Source of the DNA: Phorcus lineatus
Lineage: Eukaryota; Mollusca; Gastropoda; Trochida; Trochidae
Length of the DNA: 64,000 nucleotides
Reading direction: 5' to 3'
Assembly: GCA_921293015.1 (NCBI GenBank)
Contig: OV121081.1
Coordinates: 63,691,022 to 63,755,021, forward strand
The position numbers and the translations under genes were made by a program. The notes under the pieces were generated by a model, which was not told the origin of the DNA, did not search any database, and saw only the letters and a program-made list of their open reading frames with translations. Shown here piece after piece: positions 22,420 to 34,400 of this stretch (position 1 is its first letter; each line of letters starts with the position of its first letter).

Positions 22420-25400
22420 CTGAAACATGAAGTTAACAAAGTATTAGAAGCAGCGTATACAGTCATATACATCAGAAGACTGTCATCGATGCATGCACGC
22501 CTCAGGTACGAGACGGATTACCTTTTTAGCAAGCAATTGTGTCGTATCAATCATACAAAACCGTGACTCGTTAGAAAGGTTTTTCAATAACTTGCACATA
22601 TCATTAATCGCATTTTGTAATGACGACGGCAAATAACGGTAGCTAAGAATGACGTCAACTCTCCATTAAAATTCTTTTATGACGTCTCTCACTATGAATA
22701 TTTATCGCTTAAATATAATTAGGAAAAATGACGTGCCTGCGTACACACGACAGATTTTATGTCTAGCAATGGATGATAACTCTTGATAACTACTGATAAC
22801 TACCGACAACTATAATTGTTTAACTAAGCTGGACTATATGTAGCAAAGGACAACTGAGGTGTTTCAGAAGGAAACTGGTTCCACTGAAGGCCGATTGACA
22901 AATCATTCGAAAACATCTTCTGATTGAGGTGAAAAACTCAGTTTGACATCTTCAGTGTGATATTTGAAGAGAATACTTACCCTGCTTGATTAAGTTTGAC
23001 GTTTACTAAATCTACAACCAGTTTGAAACTGTAGTTTCACTGGAGCAAGGTTAGCCTCCTGTTAACTGCATTGAGAGTCTTACTTAGATTTAGCTGTTAA
23101 CACAAGCAGGAGATTTGCAAAAGAAAAACACTTAAAAATATGTCTGTTATGTAAATCAACGTTTTAAAGACTTATCAACTCAAGCATTAGCTTCCCCATT
23201 TGGTTAAGCAATATTACCGTCAAATGTAAACCAGGACATCTATTCTTCCAGTCATTCTCACTCTGCTTTGCAACGTATTAGTATGTTTGCTACAGTTTTA
23301 CATCTATTTTCATTGCTCCTTTACATTCAAGTATGGTTACATGATATTTACTCGTACTCCCGTCAAAAAGGTAAGTAAATCAATTACTTATAACTCAGAT
23401 AGTAAGATTGTCACTTCCTTATCGAACTATTACAGCCGTATATAATAATAATTATAATAATTAGGGTATTTATATAGCGCACATATCCACACCGAATGCA
23501 TGCTCAAGGCGCCATATTTTGCTGCAAATAATTTATACTGACTGAATTTTGTTTGTCTATTATGTTTTCTTAAATGTTAAAAACATTATTCCATTATCAT
23601 ATGTGGAACGTAATTTGGATAGCGATTATTGCATATGACGTAAGTTCTTCAACTACTTACTTTAAATAGACAGTGGTGAGCGGAGCTCACATACCACCAT
23701 TAAAAGTTTTTCAGTAATGCTAGTTATATGCAGTTAGGATTATGAATGGTTTCAGCAATGTAACAATACTTTTGAACATTTCTTAAGATTACCTGTATTA
23801 TAAAGAGAATGGAGGACAATTCAAAATAATGAAGTGAAGAATAAGACGTAACACTCAACGCAATTCATTGTCCATACAGACCATGAGAACTGGATAAAAT
23901 TTCCAACAAAATTTCGATAGCAGCTACTATTTTATAAGTGAGTACATTTGATAATGACAAGAGCGTCTTACATAATGTCTTTCGGGTATGTAGGATGTAC
24001 GGTTCATTTGAACAAGACGTAAGAATATCAATATAGTATGAAAATTAAACCGTACCCAAACTTTTAGATATGTCGTGCATATATTGAAACAATGTTGTTT
24101 ATGGCAGTAAAGAAGTATTATTATTAGTGTTAAGAGCTGTGATAGGATATTTCAATTGCTATTTCTTTTCTAAAAAATGGTTGTTACTGAAATGTTGAAA
24201 ATATTACAAGTACAGTCGTTAAGTATAGACTAGATAAGTAAGAACATGGGTAAGTCATCACTCGATTCCGGTTCCGTCATTGCTTTTGTAACAGAATACA
24301 CGTTGGATAATTAATAACTTTTCATGGTCCCGGTGTGTATTTTTTAAAGATCTTTATAATTACATTAAACAATAATTACAAAACCAAGTTAAGACGTTAA
24401 ACTAATTACGTTTATATGCATATATCTTCTCTGACTGTTGATTTGCTAATATTTCATATGCATATTTTATGAAGACTTACATTAGAAAGGCAATGTTGAG
24501 TTAAATGATATAATTTTTACATTGAGAACAACATATTTTTGGATAGATTTTGAGTTGTAAATAAATGAGATAATTAATTAATGAAACTAAAATTGAATTT
24601 TCTGTAGATATTAATAGGTAAATAATTTATGTTTAAATGTAATCTTTTGGCCGGTTATTCGATAACTTACACAAAACTGAGGACAGCATATGACCTAAAT
24701 ATACCTTTGGTAGGAAATTACACTTTCTGATATCTGAATCAACATAAATCAAATGCTTGTTATATATTTGACTAATTATGTTCAATAGTAATTTAATGAT
24801 ATTTTGTAAGTTTCCCTTAAATCTTTATTTATTATCACACTTTCAAGCCAACGCGAACCTGTATCAAAAAAAAATAAAAATATAACATGTGTTTTAACTA
24901 ATGTCGACTAATGTTTTCCATTAAATTCTTTTCAAATCTGACATTCCGGAAATGTTTATTTTAAGTGCTTATCCCCGTGTGATCCCATCTCACTTGTTGA
25001 CAACACAGACAGTACTAAGGACTATTGTCAAGGGTATTTACTGGAATGTAGAAGAAATCTATCTTTTTTTAAAACATGTTTACGAACAGAAATGCTTCCT
25101 GCTTTGTCGGTTGAAAATTGAAACCTGGTCTTTCTTATTTTCAAAGGTTGATTCAAGGTTACATTTTAGAAGGTAAATGTCTCCACATTTCCTCACGAAA
25201 ACAAAACAGTTGTCATAAACCTTTGTAACATTCGTGTAAGTCGTAATATAGATGATATCATAGCCTAAGAAGGCAAACGCAATATAGAAATAAATTGCAT
25301 TAATTTTCAGCACCTCATCAAAATTATTTTCTACTCTTTATGTAAATATGTTTACATTTCTCGGAGCTTGTCAAATCAGGAGGGTATTTATAGCCGCGGT

Positions 25401-28400
25401 AAACACTTGTTAATATTGATATTCCTGGAAGAGGTCAACTAATTATTTGCAGTACTCCATTTGGCCCAGGCCGAGTCAACACATCAGATTGCACGAACCA
25501 CAGTTAACCGAAGCGAGCACTGGATCATCCTCTAATCTATTCTAATCGTTTCTGCTTAACAAACGTTTGCTTTTGGGAAAACACTACCTTATAAAAAGTG
25601 AATGAAATTAAAGTAACAGATTTTACATTTGATTATATTTCCACACATCCTTGTGTTTTCCTGTTTACAATGTTTTCAACACCTCTTTCTCAAGAACAGA
25701 TACTTGTGCAGCTGCATTCCAATACGTGTGGAACATTGTGCAATAATGTGTAATGTTGCTGTCTTTAACACATCTCTGTACAGCCATAACAAAACAGATC
25801 GTTTTCAGGTTTTGCATCAAATAAACGATTTAAGGTGCTATGACATAATCCCATTTAAGACATCCGAGTGCATTGTATGGGTTTTGGCAACTTGTGGAGA
25901 TGATCTGATGTCAAAAACTCCAGTTTCAATTTTCCTTTGTAATGATCAATGAGTTATCAACCTATGTCAAATATACGCCGTTTCATTCTTTCTTACAATG
26001 ATCCTATGTTCCTATGATGAATGAAATCACATTGAGTCATTATAGAAGATCTTATCCTCAAAGTAAAGACATTTCTAAAAACTGATTCTACCTGACTAAT
26101 AGTGCCAAAATTCATAAACTGGCACCACGGATTACAGGGACATGGGATTATCATTTGTCAGTTCTAGTTATGTGATAGCAATTGATGTCATACACAATTT
26201 ATTTTAATGATATTAGCACTGAGAAAAACAAGCCGTTTTTGTGGTATCCTAGATATCACCTGTGGGTTAAACTATCTTTCATTTTTACTGGTGATGTTTC
26301 TTTTGCTCACGATTCAAAATTGAAATTAAGAAACTTAATCAGATATTTTGTTAACATTTTCTCTTGGACACACATGTTGGAACACATATTCCTATTCCTC
26401 ATATCTTAGTTAATTATATTGACCGATTCACTCCATATCAAATTGTTTTAATCAAAGTTACTGACACAGACCAAAACTAAAGACGCAACTTTTTGGGAGT
26501 TAGTTTTTAAATCTGGTGGGATAATGCATTTATCAGAGGTGCACTGACTTATACTGATGTACAAAACAACTTCACCACAGCTTGGTTTCCAGTTATTCAA
26601 TTCTAAATGACATGTGACGTATTTGATAATGGCACGTTTAGAATAACAAATTTTTGCAATAGTTTGAATGAATGAATTGGAGCCTGGTTAACGCTTTGTT
26701 AAAATATGTTTGTTTAATGCAGCCAGGGTGAGAAATAAAATTTACACTAATATGACCTCTAACATGTTTAACATTGTGTAATTGTGGGACGAATGAGGCA
26801 CATTGATTTTCACATGGAATGACGCTTAAAAGGACAGTAGCACGTTTTTTTGAAATTTTATATTTTGATATTTTCTCAAATAAACAAATCTCTTAACATC
26901 TCTTAACTCAACCCGTTCAACCATAGTAGTAAATGAACTTTTGAAGTATCAAGCAAAAACCACTGTAGGCAATGTTTTGTGTGAAAACATTTTCACCATT
27001 TGTGGTAGGGAAATGGATTCGCAAAGTTTAGCTGAATATGTTACATTTGTTTCAGAACTTTTACTTTTGAAAAACAATGACTGTCTTGCAATTGGTTTCA
27101 TTAATATTCATTTTTGAGAAATCACGTTATCTACAAACATTGCGGCTACTGACCCTTTAAATGTCAATGAATAGTGTTTTACTCAATTCAATTTTGAAAA
27201 TAATTATTTATTTAAAATTTCAAATTTTTAAAACGAAATGAAAACATTTATAAGTATTCTTCTCGTTTTTAGTGTTAGTATCATACATATGATAAAACAA
27301 ACTTAACTCTTTTACAGCTCGGTTTATTTAAACATCTCCGGGTTGTTGCAAAAACCTTTTTGGGTAAATGTTTGGGAAATCAACGGACAAATGAGTCTCC
27401 CCTGATTTCAAACATCACTATTCAGACAAAAGATTTAACTTACATATTTAAAACGAGAGAAAGACTACGACCAAGAAAATCGTTTCAAAATACTTTCAGC
27501 GAGTATTTCTTATTACTCAAGTAAGCTTTGTATAATAATGATACACATATCAGACTATGTTCTCACGCACATTCTCTCTTTCGCTTAAAAATTAGGAATA
27601 TACACAACACACCTCATTCTCTCCCCATAGAGGTAGCTCCGTCATAAATTCCTATACAACCTCTGTCTTAATAGTAGTTCCCCCTACTGGCGCAATATTC
27701 CAACTTAAACGACCTGGCATTATTTCAGCCAATAAAAACACTGAATGCATGAATAACATATGTTGTTGTGACATAGGCCTATGCAATGATGCAGTCGCTA
27801 ACTGAGGCGTATATGTACTGTAAAGACGACTCAAAGTGCAAGGTGCATATTTGAATAAAGTTTAGCTTTTTGGAAGCTTACGGAAATAACTTTTGAAACG
27901 GCATCGCTAATTGCATTGCGTTCTACATTTCGTGCCCGAGAAACCTTCGTATTAAGACAGAGGATGTATAGGAATGTATGACGGAGCTACCTCTGTTGGG
28001 AGAGAATAAACACACCTTTGCAATTGAAAGCCTGATATAGTACGTCATTATTCGGTCATGGCGACGGCAACCTGTATGGAGATCATTTCTACGTGTTTTG
28101 CTATAGACTCTTAAACGTCAAAGTTATGCACGAGATAAACATGTAGAAATACTTCAACATCGATAGAAGGTTAAGTCCCCTTTCAAAAAAAATAATCATT
28201 TAGGTAGAACCAAGTGTCTGAAATAGTGTAATTTTTTTAATGGAATGGTATTTTTTAAATAGACCCATCTGTAACTCATCAGGCTTTTTATAATACATCT
28301 TATGATATATGTTAAGTCAGGCACATTTTCTGGAAGCAGTCACCGTGGACAAATCGTTACTTAATTATCCTCATCGGCCTTAAAGTTTGCACACAGATAC

Positions 28401-31400
28401 AAAGCACAGTATTTCTTTTTATTATTTCTGAAGAAGACAAATATAGTCTAGGAACTTTGTTGCTTGAAATCGTAGTTCGGGCCATAGTGTTACCAAATTT
28501 ACAACCTGCTATACCCATTTGAATCTACAGAGTCCATAAATCTACAATGTGTGTGCATAACGGTCGGTATACAAGATTACGCCTTCTATGATTTTTTATT
28601 CTTGGGGAAAAAATGAAAATAGGTTTTTAGGGCATGGCCCCGAGACGCTCATTAGAGGCCAAGGTCACCAAATCTACAAACTGTAACCTTTATAAGCGAA
28701 TATGTCTGCACACATTATTTCAGACTTCTAGTGCTTTTTTTCACGAGAAGAAGATGGGAGTTAAGGGCGTGCCTCAAGACTTCATTAGGGGCCACAGGGC
28801 ACCCATCTACAAATTATCATCCTAACAATGTGTTTGAACATTAGATTTCAACCTTCTGGAGTTTTCTATTCTGGAGAAGATGATGAAAATAGTTTCTATT
28901 CCTTGAAGTTATTTGTTGATCATGCTTAGATGTATATCATTCATCAAAAGCTGTTCTTGAAATACATTAATGCACTTTTATGTTTCATAGAGCAATGAGC
29001 AATTTTATTAATGTCATCGTCTCTCACATCAATCTTAACGTGCAGCCTATAAATAGAAATGCAATAACAGGTTCCTGATTAGGATTCTCACTGGTGTATT
29101 TTACGTAATACAAAGTAATCACTATTTATCTTACTGACTCTAGTCCTAACAACACAATAACATCCTAATGGACCAAACCTTGTTTATATAAATATTTGTA
29201 ATATATCATTTAAACAAAAAGCATTTCAGACATACGGGAAGGCCAGATTGTTTGTCAATACTTTCTAAACTTCCATTCAAAACTTATTCTTGAAGTAAGA
29301 GATTTATAGAGGTGTACTCCTTATCAAGAGGCCGTGAACACATGTCGCACTTTGCACTTAAGCCAACGAAACGCCACCATTTGATAACATTAGATCCATG
29401 CTTAGAAAAAGAGCAACAACTTTTAAGATATTCCGAGACAAATAAAGTTGAAAATTGGAGAAAGATTCCCCCAAACTTTGATGTTAACAGATGGATCCAA
29501 AAACGAAAAGAAGGCAATTTCTTAGGAGGCTGAACTTTGAAAATTTGAATTTGATTTTGAATTCAAAAGTATGCGCCGCGATAGTGATGCCCTCCAAACA
29601 GACAGACATTAAACATACTAGTTTATACATCTTTTAGGAAATCTAGTAGATTAATTCCATTTTATTCTATATTAGTGAACAGGAGATATCTATGATAACT
29701 GTAACATTTGGACACTTAATGAGTCAATCGGGAAATAATTTTCAGCCCATTTAAGGAGAATTTATGCTGTTTTAAGTTAGTCGAATGACATCTTTTCGAG
29801 TTTGAACTATATTTCAACTTTCTACGTGAATGATATGGCGCTTTAGTAGCTCCACATTACATCACATGCGACAACATAAAGAAATAAGATGGTGACTACG
29901 TGAAACTTAACTTTACACACGATATTTATGAGACGAGCTATTGCTTTCACCGAACTGTTTGGCAAAACGCGCCATTGCCCCTTTTAAAGAAAGATGTTTG
30001 AAACAGTCAGAGGCAATTACCTAAGCCACATTTAAAGTAGACATAATGCATGATATAATTCATAATATTGATATCCATATTTCTTTCGTCATTCCTGTGA
30101 GTGATACATTTTATGAATTTAAAGCCTAAAGTTTGGTTTGGTCAACAAGCACATTAACGAGCCACTCCGTGAGTTGTTGGAGTCTTATATGCAAAACTTA
30201 ATCAATGGTGTCATTTGATCGCGAAGTATCGACTGTTACCAAAAAGACACATTTTAAAGCTTGTTGGCTTTTTACAGTGACAATATAAAGGTAGAAAGTC
30301 GCAATTATGATCAAAAACCGGACAGTGGCGCGCGTCAAATAGTCAAACGTAATTTTGGAGACTTATCTAAAACAGCCAGGAGGGCAGTTAGGAGTTGTTA
30401 GTGTTTGTTAGGTAAGATAACTAGTATCCATGTATATTGGACGTGATATCTACATCTCTGTGCATTTATAAGGCTGTTTTTAGATTTTCATGGAAAAACA
30501 GTATTTGTCATGTATATGTCTTTTGGACATGAATAGTTAAGATGTTTTGATTTTATATCACCACATATGACATTTAGGTTCGTATCAAAGGTAAATAATA
30601 TGTTATGAAAATCACGGAGTGGCTCTTTAACTGTTTCAGGTTATTCATTCTAAATTGTTAAAACTTGTACAGATGTTGCATATTTCTTACCCTACCAGTA
30701 GCTCCTGAAATCACGTGTTGTACTTTATGATGAAGAAAAACAAATTATTGTCTATTGTTAAACGTAGGAACGGATGAAATCAATTTATCAAAATTGAAAA
30801 GTTGGTAAGTTGATAAGAATAATAAATAAATGTGAAAGTTATGAAACATGACAATAAGTTCCTGACTGATCGATATATAATAAACAGACTAAAGAGACAC
30901 AATAAGTAGCGTTTAAAGATTACAAATCCCATTCTACAATCAAACCGTTTATTTGACAGTTTCGACAGTTTTTAAATGGGGAAGTAGTATGGTCTTTTGA
31001 AAATTTCTTCGAATTGTCACCAATGATTATTAATTTAATATGCATCATCACCAAAATTAAAGATAGCTTAACCCACAAGTAATAAGTAATACTAAAACTT
31101 TGTTGCATCAGGGCTTCAGAAGATTAAGATTTTAAAAGTAATATCTGTTTACGTATCTTTAAAGGCATCTAACAGGAGATAGCAGAGTCAAATGTGCTTC
31201 TGACACGTTTCATGATGTCGTACTATTTTATTTCGTGTGTATTTTGTATATTTCTTTACAACATCGGATGTGCAGCTGAGACAATACACTATTATTTGAT
31301 ACCACATTATTTTACAGTACGAACGTGCGATGTGCGTGGTGTTTTTGTATCTTTATATAATATTCTATTATGTTGTGAAATAAACATTATTCAGAGAAAA

Positions 31401-34400
31401 AGCTAAATATAGATTAAAAACGGATTGATGTGAAGAATAGTAGCCTGCCGTTATTGAAATCGCATGCTTTTATAACTGACTACATGACATGTGAGAGTGT
31501 AAGATAAACAAGAACGTAAAAAGACATAAATACATCTACAGACATGTCTTTTTCATCCTTTTAGAGTCTTTCATAGATAGAAATGTGTTTAAAGATACAT
31601 TAATATTTTAGGTTTAAGAAAGTAAAAACTTGTTCGGGTGAATGGTTTTATTACGAATGCCTACGAGGTTTGTAAAGATGTTCATTTCTCATCATATCAA
31701 TAGTACCGATGAAACCATATCGTTATAGTGATATATTTGATACTGGGACAGTTACGACCTCTTCTCATTACTTGCAACACGCCGACGATAAATAATGGAG
31801 AAGGGTAGAGTGTAGAAGAGCAGAGCAAGGAAGAGTAAACCAGAGTTAAAAGAAGTTGAGGGTCAGGGTAGGGGAGAGGAGGGTAGGGTAGAGGAAGGTA
31901 GGGGGAGGAGGGTATGGGAGAGGAGGGTAGGGAGGAGGAGGGTAGGGGAGAGGAGGGTAGGGGGGAGGAGGGTAGGGGAGAGGAAGGTAGGGGAGGAGGG
32001 TAGGGGGAGGAGGGTAGGGTAGAGGGAAGGCTAGTGAAGAGAGGAAAAATTAGAGTAGAGTATAGATGAGTAGAGTAGAGTATAGAAGAGTAGAGTAGAG
32101 TATAGAAGAGTAGAGTATAGAAGAGTAGAGTATAGATGAGTAGAGTAGAGTATAGAAGAGTAGAGTAGAGTATGGAAGAGTAGAGTAGAGGATACCATAA
32201 TATAGATGAGTTGTGTAGAGTATAAAAGATTAGAGTAGATGATATCATAGTATAAATGAGTATAGTATAGACGAGTAGAGTAGAGTATAGAAGAGTAGAG
32301 TACAGTATAGAAGAGTAGAGTAGAATATAGAAGTGTAGAGTATAGAAGAGTAGAGTAGAGTAGAGTATGGAAGAGTAGAGTAGAGGATACCATAATATAG
32401 ATGAGTTGTGTAGAGTATAAAAGATTAGAGTAGATGATATCATAGTATAAATGAGTAGAGTAAAGAAGAGTAGAGTAGAATATAGAAGAGTAGAGTACAG
32501 TATAGAAGAGTAGAGTACAGTATAGAAGAGTAGAGTACAGTATAGAAGAGTAGAGTAGAGTAGAGTAGAGGATACCATAACATAGATGAGTTGTGTAGAG
32601 TATAAAAGATTAGAGTAGATTATATCATAGTATAAATGAGTAGAGTATAGATGAGTGCAGTAGAGTATAGATGAGTAGAGTAGAGGATATTAGAGTAAAG
32701 ATGATTCGAGTATAGAAGAGTAGAGTTTAGTATAGAAGAGTAGAGAGAAGACTAGAAGACATTAGAGTATGGAAGAGTAGAGAATACTTATGTAAAGTAG
32801 AGAAGATTATAGAAGTTAAGTGTAGTTGCGGACAGTTGTTCATGTATAGATGTCATAGGAGAAGATGTGAGAATACACTAAGTATCTGAAAATAGCCCCG
32901 GCATTGCATATCGCCTGCGTAGGACAAATTGTGGTGTCTACATTATTAATAAGTATAACCGAATCGTCGTAACGTTATTATGTCATCACAGTTAACTATC
33001 TTGAAATCATCTGGTGATATCATAAGGCTGGATGGCTTCGTGTAATGCAATAATTTTGATAGATAGCTGTATACGGTATAATATAATTTTAAATCAAACA
33101 TGGCAAAACTCTTTCATGATAGTAAAAGTATGATCGGAAAAGGTAGAGTAGTTGTAACTTGAATCAATACGTATATCATTACTAGGATTCTCGTACAGTG
33201 ACACAATATATATCTCTCAAAAGATCTGGAAATCTATTTTAGCACTACAGCTCATGTGCTGTATTGCGTAAAAGTATTGAGAGGCAATGTACACGCAGTG
33301 TGAAATATGCTTTAACTGATGTTTTGGAGAGATTATGATTTACATTATATTTGAACACTACCCTTTTCTCGACAATGCATAGTTATTGAATGATAATATA
33401 ATAGCAGTGTCAGAGGCCTTAAAACTTTTATCTAGATGAAAACAAGATTGTTCTCGATAAATTCACTATACATATTTTCATCTTGATTAATATAATCGCC
33501 TTATAACTATAAGAGACGACGGCCTTAATTATTTCGTTGGTACCGAAGACCTTGACAAATTAATTATTTGTTAATTGATGCTGTTATTCTACAATTATAC
33601 ACAACAGAGAGAGATCAATGTTAAAATGATAAGGTGATCGGTGATGTGATTTCTGCGGGCTACAGAAATAAAAGCCATACCATTTATACCAATTTCATGT
33701 TTTCACCGTACTCAAAATAGTGCACTTTACGTACCTTTGCGCTCTACATGCCACTGACGTCAGGACGGCTGCGACTAAGAAGGCTGTACCGATCGTCAGA
33801 CCTAGAATTGCTGGCCAGTATCTGTTAAATACGGTCTGTATGTTAAGTCTCTTCACCTGCAGACCAATATGTTGAGCTTCTGAATTGCTCGGAATGGCCA
33901 CAAAAACTTCTTCTTCGTGCACAGTACCATTTTCGTCCTTTTGCGATTTCAAAATTTTCACAATCTTTGTCCGCCCTGGTCCTGGGACGAATAGCCCAGC
34001 ATTAGGAACATTCACCCTTGGTCTCCCGTCCGAGCTGGAATTAACTGTTAGAACAGTTGGGTTAAGTTCAAACATTTTTACAGTCTTGGTATTCTCTTTC
34101 TTATCAGAGTTCACTTTCTTATCAGAGTTCACTTTCTTATCAGATGTGACTTTCTTATCAGAGTTCACTTTCTTCTCAGAGGTCACTTTCTTCTCAGAAT
34201 TCCCTTTCTTCTTAGGTTCAGTGTTCACTTTCTTGACTGTCTTCTTGACGGCTTTCTTGAAGTCTATATTAATACCACCTTTTTTCAAATCCATGTTGGT
34301 CTTCGATTTACCGTTACCTTTCTTCTTGGTAGGTTTCTTGTCATTTGTGCCAATCTTTAGAGCATTTTTCTTCTTATTTTTTTCAAAATCTGCAAGGATC

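Larger units (their letters stand above)
22420..33734 (-). other. Intron 5 of the giant gene (11.3 kb)
   Basis: Bounded by a strong donor (CAAAG|gtacgt at 33735/33734) and the acceptor at 22420. It contains no supported exon. It holds a retroposon tail near 23435, MITEs at 26827, 27615 and 30152, a solo MITE end near 29968, a degenerate repeat near 28500, and the purine-rich tract at 31855-32780, all listed separately. The stretches 23526-26826 and 32790-33690 show nothing else. Confidence 0.8.

Noticed and set aside
25629-25952. 107-codon plus-strand frame inside intron 5
   Set aside because: No ATG at its start, no domain, and it is antisense to the host gene with no splice context.
31697-32578. 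293-codon minus-strand frame of Ser-Thr-Leu-Leu-Tyr repeats
   Set aside because: It is produced by the purine-rich minisatellite, lies in an intron, and is pure low complexity.
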